Of a stretch of 6,891 nucleotides of DNA, positions 6,739-6,891 are shown piece after piece. How positions within the stretch are numbered: the stretch's first letter is position 1; each line of letters opens with the position of its first letter. Both the position numbers and the translations under genes were made by a program. Origin of the DNA: Verrucomicrobiota bacterium (GTDB lineage Bacteria; Verrucomicrobiota; Verrucomicrobiia; Limisphaerales; JACRJZ01); the NCBI GenBank assembly GCA_022711695.1, contig JAKLEJ010000189.1:1-6891 (forward strand). The letters are read 5' to 3'. A model generated the notes under the pieces. It had not been told where the DNA came from. It did not search any database and saw nothing but the letters and a program-made list of their open reading frames with translations.

Positions 6739-6891
6739 ATGAATCGAATCAAGACCGCTCTTGGCTGTTTCCTGTGGGCCTGCTGGGTGCTGGGGGCGCC
6801 GACGCTTCCGGGCGCCCAGACTCCGACCGCCGTCCCTCCCCCCCCCGCTGCTCCCAAGGCCCCGGCCCCCCTGGAGGATCCCTGGACGCGG
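6739..6891 (+). CDS. N-terminus of an exported protein with a proline-rich linker (3'-partial)
   Basis: The ATG at 6739 opens a frame that runs 51 codons to the window edge without a stop. An AAAGG Shine-Dalgarno sequence at 6725-6729 lies nine bases upstream. The first 26 residues look like a signal peptide: Asn-Arg-Ile-Lys start, hydrophobic CFLWACWVLGA core, possible cleavage after PGA and before Gln27. Cys10 and Cys15 are not in a good lipobox, so a lipoprotein is unlikely. Residues 27-44 are a low-complexity Pro/Ala/Thr stretch (TAVPPPPAAPKAPAP), a flexible linker often seen before the folded domain of secreted PVC proteins, and LEDPWTR begins what may be the mature domain. The product cannot be identified from this fragment. 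It is divergent from the HzsA-related operon and could share its control region. Confidence 0.7.
   Translation, partial: MNRIKTALGCFLWACWVLGAPTLPGAQTPTAVPPPPAAPKAPAPLEDPWTR

Overview
The window is GC-rich bacterial DNA, densely coding, with four protein genes and two short intergenic regions. The gene content suggests the PVC group, most likely Verrucomicrobiota: a DUF1680/GH127-type glycosidase, an NPCBM domain, and a multiheme protein related to the hydrazine synthase alpha subunit (HzsA). This assignment is inferred from protein families. There is no rRNA or other marker gene here.

Layout. (1) Positions 2-2206, plus strand: a large glycoside hydrolase of the beta-L-arabinofuranosidase (GH127/DUF1680) type. 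Its frame is open to the left window edge, so it is 5'-partial. The part seen before the hydrolase domain looks like the tail of another domain. (2) Positions 2207-2408: the convergent intergenic region, with a long imperfect inverted repeat and a small GC-rich hairpin. (3) Positions 6619 down to 2409, minus strand: a two-gene operon. The first gene encodes a 348-residue secreted protein of unknown function. The second encodes a 1055-residue exported protein with an NPCBM domain, a helical segment, a TolB-like/HZS-alpha propeller and three CXXCH haem motifs. The two genes overlap by four bases (GTGA), which implies coupled translation. (4) Positions 6620-6738: a divergent intergenic region with an imperfect inverted repeat. 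(5) Positions 6739-6891, plus strand: the start of a further exported protein, cut by the window edge.

All complete proteins are predicted to act outside the cytoplasm. The glycosidase probably releases L-arabinofuranose or a related sugar from plant or algal polysaccharide. The minus-strand operon looks like a periplasmic redox protein with a carbohydrate-binding-type domain, produced together with a secreted partner. The glycosidase is transcribed towards this operon, so the two are not co-transcribed, and any functional link is only suggested by proximity. The most noteworthy item is the coupled pair of an uncharacterised secreted protein and a triheme HzsA-related protein in what appears to be a heterotroph with no sign of anammox genes.
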